DNA of 64,000 bases from Frigididesulfovibrio sp031553235. Its GTDB lineage: Bacteria; Desulfobacterota; Desulfovibrionia; Desulfovibrionales; Desulfovibrionaceae. The position numbers and the translations under genes were made by a program. This document shows, piece by piece, positions 63,101 through 64,000 of the stretch (within the stretch, counting starts at the first letter, position 1; each line of letters begins with the position of its first letter). The notes beneath the pieces are model-generated. The model was not told where the DNA came from. It saw nothing but the letters and a program-made list of their open reading frames with translations, and ran no database searches. The stretch is taken from positions 62,001 to 126,000 of the forward strand of contig JAVBLS010000048.1 in NCBI GenBank assembly GCA_031553235.1, read 5' to 3'.

Positions 63101-64000
63101 CCGGATCGGGTGGTGCAGTTCCACCTCAAAGTCGGCCACGTGGTTGCCGGTGGGCTCGCCGTGTGAACCCAACTCCGGCGTGGTGGCCGCGCCGGGCTTT
63201 ACGGTCAGCACGGGCTCGCCGTCCACGGAACCCACCAGGTTGCCGTCGCCGTCCACGTCCCAGGTCACGGGCTTGTATTCGCCCGAGCCGCCCACGTCGG
63301 CCTTGATCTGGTTCAGCGGGTTGCTGGAGATGGCCTCCAGGTTCCAGGTGACGTTGTCGGTGCCTTCCGGCAGGTACACGTTGAAGTGCTGCGCGGCATC
63401 ATAGTAGCCGGTGTGGTGGCTGCCCGCGCCGGTGATGCCGGCTTCGTCCACATAGGAGGTGCCGGCGGGCACGTCGTGATCCATGTACACCGTGATGGGC
63501 TGCCGGGCCGTATCGTTGTCGCCGTCCTTCACCCCGAAGGTGATGGTTTCCGTATCGTTCTGCAGGCCATGCTTGGCCTGGTAGGTGTAGCTGATGGAGC
63601 CGCCGGTGTTCTTGGAGAATTCGATGACGCCCAGACCGGTATAGATGGGCCCGGACTTGCCGTCGGCGCCGAATTCCACCTTGACGGTCTGGTCAAAGCT
63701 GTCCACCACCGTTTTGACGCCGTTGATCCAGGCGTGGCGCACGCCGGAGAAGGACACTTCCACATAGTCGGCCGTGGTGTCGCCGTAGGTGGCGCCCTTG
63801 GCGTAGTCGGCGCCGTAGGCGGGCGTGATGCTGCCGGTGGTCATGTAGGTGTTGCCCAGGTGGATGTTGCCGTCTTCCACAAAGGAACCCTGGCCGTTGG
63901 TGTAGCCGGTATCGGCATGGCTGATGCCCAGTTGGGGGCCGTCGTCGTGGATGTCGATGGACAGGTTCCGCGGCGCGGAGCTCATGCCCTGCTTGTCGGT
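60167..64000 (-). CDS. Large RTX adhesin with vWFA domain, type I secreted (partial; N-terminus outside window)
   Basis: The frame is open through the right edge (TDKQG precedes the internal Met at 63985), so 1,277 C-terminal residues are visible. From left: Ig-like/VCBS-type extender repeats of the T1SS-143 kind (FGVKDGDNDTARQPITVYMDHD, LVLDNAVAVAIVDDAP), a vWFA domain with MIDAS DVSGS (YLVMDVSGSITNAS) and the later TSMNTWA-like loop, then a carbohydrate/lectin-like region. Next come about twelve Ca-binding RTX nonapeptides (GNDTIFGGD type), and a C-terminal secretion signal region ending QQMLTNIGG. LapA/BapA-like proteins of this plan are surface adhesins exported by a T1SS and often released by a c-di-GMP-controlled protease. 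None of those partners is in the window. Confidence 0.9.
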   Translation of the reverse strand, partial: TDKQGMSSAPRNLSIDIHDDGPQLGISHADTGYTNGQGSFVEDGNIHLGNTYMTTGSITPAYGADYAKGATYGDTTADYVEVSFSGVRHAWINGVKTVVDSFDQTVKVEFGADGKSGPIYTGLGVIEFSKNTGGSISYTYQAKHGLQNDTETITFGVKDGDNDTARQPITVYMDHDVPAGTSYVDEAGITGAGSHHTGYYDAAQHFNVYLPEGTDNVTWNLEAISSNPLNQIKADVGGSGEYKPVTWDVDGDGNLVGSVDGEPVLTVKPGAATTPELGSHGEPTGNHVADFEVELHHPIRHASGGDGQPYNAQGLYLDFKAEYEGVDDNGAPKTLVLDNAVAVAIVDDAPSAREMSLAVTESVISPEDVYLVMDVSGSITNASSVGLRNGIEALYKLVKEYEAKGIEAKFTLVDFSADAVLKADHLDTTAMLKLLGDVLYVGGTPTYNAAGTAVTNYNGTTSINTWARLGQDNTSTNYDGPLDATQRLVEAAQQDGSLRGYNQKVYFISDGEPNCGLDQNYTSWRNFIKSHGADAGNERVEVYAFGVGNAITNDSSFEVLKGVTGDGDDHAIKVKDYGVLAESLTAVVKAGSATGNLLGDASTDNNDIRSADFTQVAKVMFGDQEVKIGERTEIDRGVFLTVKADGTYTLESSKGVDADVLYKLRVTITDRDGDSSTTTVNLIIQDAKPEAFDSLAEHVRQYVDGSPNGTGSFIVLDNFDNASGKWDASYSAKSGNSFTSFTHGAKVAAGTSMMTIDGTTRNATAADTFVQISARKGGSGVSFDESVRDITGLKASDLTDVNGNNLGLGAPSAGAYIEKSFEMNTAGTLKFNYLLDRGDINGTNGAKEHAFAVLLDAHGKIFWAGKLDTTADGDWDKGVCSIPVSGPGKYTLIIGCSDAGDTGKMPVLYVDQLVYRPDLSLGEQVYHGNMIEDHNPMGERDTPGDRAVLHGSIVVNGTAYPLDADNCFSGEVAGGRLTVNSTGEYWYQTHNGSFDNINIEYTIKEPGSSDASSSFVYIRSDEYVHDVNGKLDLSTDSHNNVIVGHEGNDTIHGGSGNDVIYGGNGDNVLHGGAGNDVIHGGTGNDTIFGGDGNDTIHSGGGHNLIDGGTGHDLIHGGSGNDTIFGGDGNDTIHSGAGNDLIYGGLGADVMYGGSGADTFAWAAGECAGDTASIDKVMDFTLREDRLSFTDLFGTTEQKNISFADVLDAVQGGKIDVTASTAEHLTVKVGCQTVEITLADSHLNNDQLQALSHAHADSPSDDAAKAALLQQMLTNIGG
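60520..60865 (-). repeat. RTX nonapeptide-coding tandem repeat block
   Basis: About twelve 27-bp units coding GG-x-G-x-D/N-x-h-x nonapeptides. Two 60-bp stretches (60601-60660 and 60709-60768) are nearly identical and lie 108 bp apart, exactly four nonapeptides. This marks a recent duplication of a four-repeat unit. Confidence 0.8.

Noticed and set aside
60140..63166. A 1,008-residue open frame on the plus strand opposite the adhesin
   Set aside because: The repetitive Val/Ala/Gly/His sequence mirrors the RTX and extender repeats read backwards; the minus strand has vWFA and RTX motifs and a terminator in the right place.

Overview
The window is mostly high-GC (GC-rich third codon positions) and reads as a Gram-negative proteobacterial chromosome. 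The gene mix is an exosortase/Prs exopolysaccharide locus with sigma-54 regulators, purine catabolism through a molybdenum hydroxylase, a ferredoxin-type aldo/keto reductase, and a GGDEF protein beside a large RTX adhesin. I suspect a Desulfovibrio-like deltaproteobacterium. That is an inference from gene content and style; no rRNA or tRNA gene lies in the window to test it.

From about 2.5 to 43.9 kb there is one very long, almost gap-free minus-strand gene run, read from right to left, that builds and exports an extracellular polysaccharide. It begins with the TPR lipoprotein PrsT. Next come the membrane priming sugar transferase, the export and length-control machinery (Wza-like protein, Wzz-like protein, tyrosine autokinase, ExeA-like ATPase, TIGR03016-type outer-membrane protein), a DUF3473 deacetylase, a FemAB-like protein and a DegT aminotransferase. 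Then come six glycosyltransferases, an ATP-grasp ligase, an O-antigen-ligase/polymerase, a Wzx-type flippase, acyltransferases, a PaaK/CapK-like adenylate-forming enzyme, a second deacetylase, the exosortase, EpsI, and the two-component pair PrsK/PrsR. The far end (11.2 to 2.5 kb) is unusual: an Asp-box (BNR) exported protein, two acyltransferases, an FkbH-like enzyme, a stand-alone acyl carrier protein, an asparagine-synthetase-like protein without the glutaminase cysteine, and a methyltransferase. This looks like a carrier-protein-based tailoring module. Most gene pairs overlap by ATGA or GTGA, so translation is probably coupled.

To the left (1 to 2.2 kb) are a second sigma-54 activator, with a receiver domain that has lost its phospho-acceptor, and the start of an FtsX/DevC-like ABC permease.

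The region from 44.5 to 53.9 kb is a purine salvage/catabolism cluster on the minus strand: a DksA-type zinc-finger protein, adenine deaminase, an NCS2 purine permease, guanine deaminase, and the two subunits of a xanthine-dehydrogenase-type molybdenum hydroxylase. It ends in a decapitated ABC-transporter ATPase. Three related leader motifs lie directly upstream of three of its transcription segments. Two of them fold into homologous hairpins with compensating stem changes. I consider this the best candidate in the window for an undescribed regulatory RNA.

The right part (53.9 to 64 kb) holds an Hsp20 chaperone, an aldo/keto reductase, an SDR-DUF2867 protein and a GNAT acetyltransferase, bracketed by two inverted copies of a ~116-bp multi-hairpin repeat. 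Beyond these are a CHASE-like/GGDEF diguanylate cyclase and, convergent with it across a bidirectional terminator, the C-terminal 1,278 residues of a type-I-secreted adhesin with a vWFA domain and RTX repeats. The theme of the window is biofilm matrix: polysaccharide, adhesin and c-di-GMP signalling.
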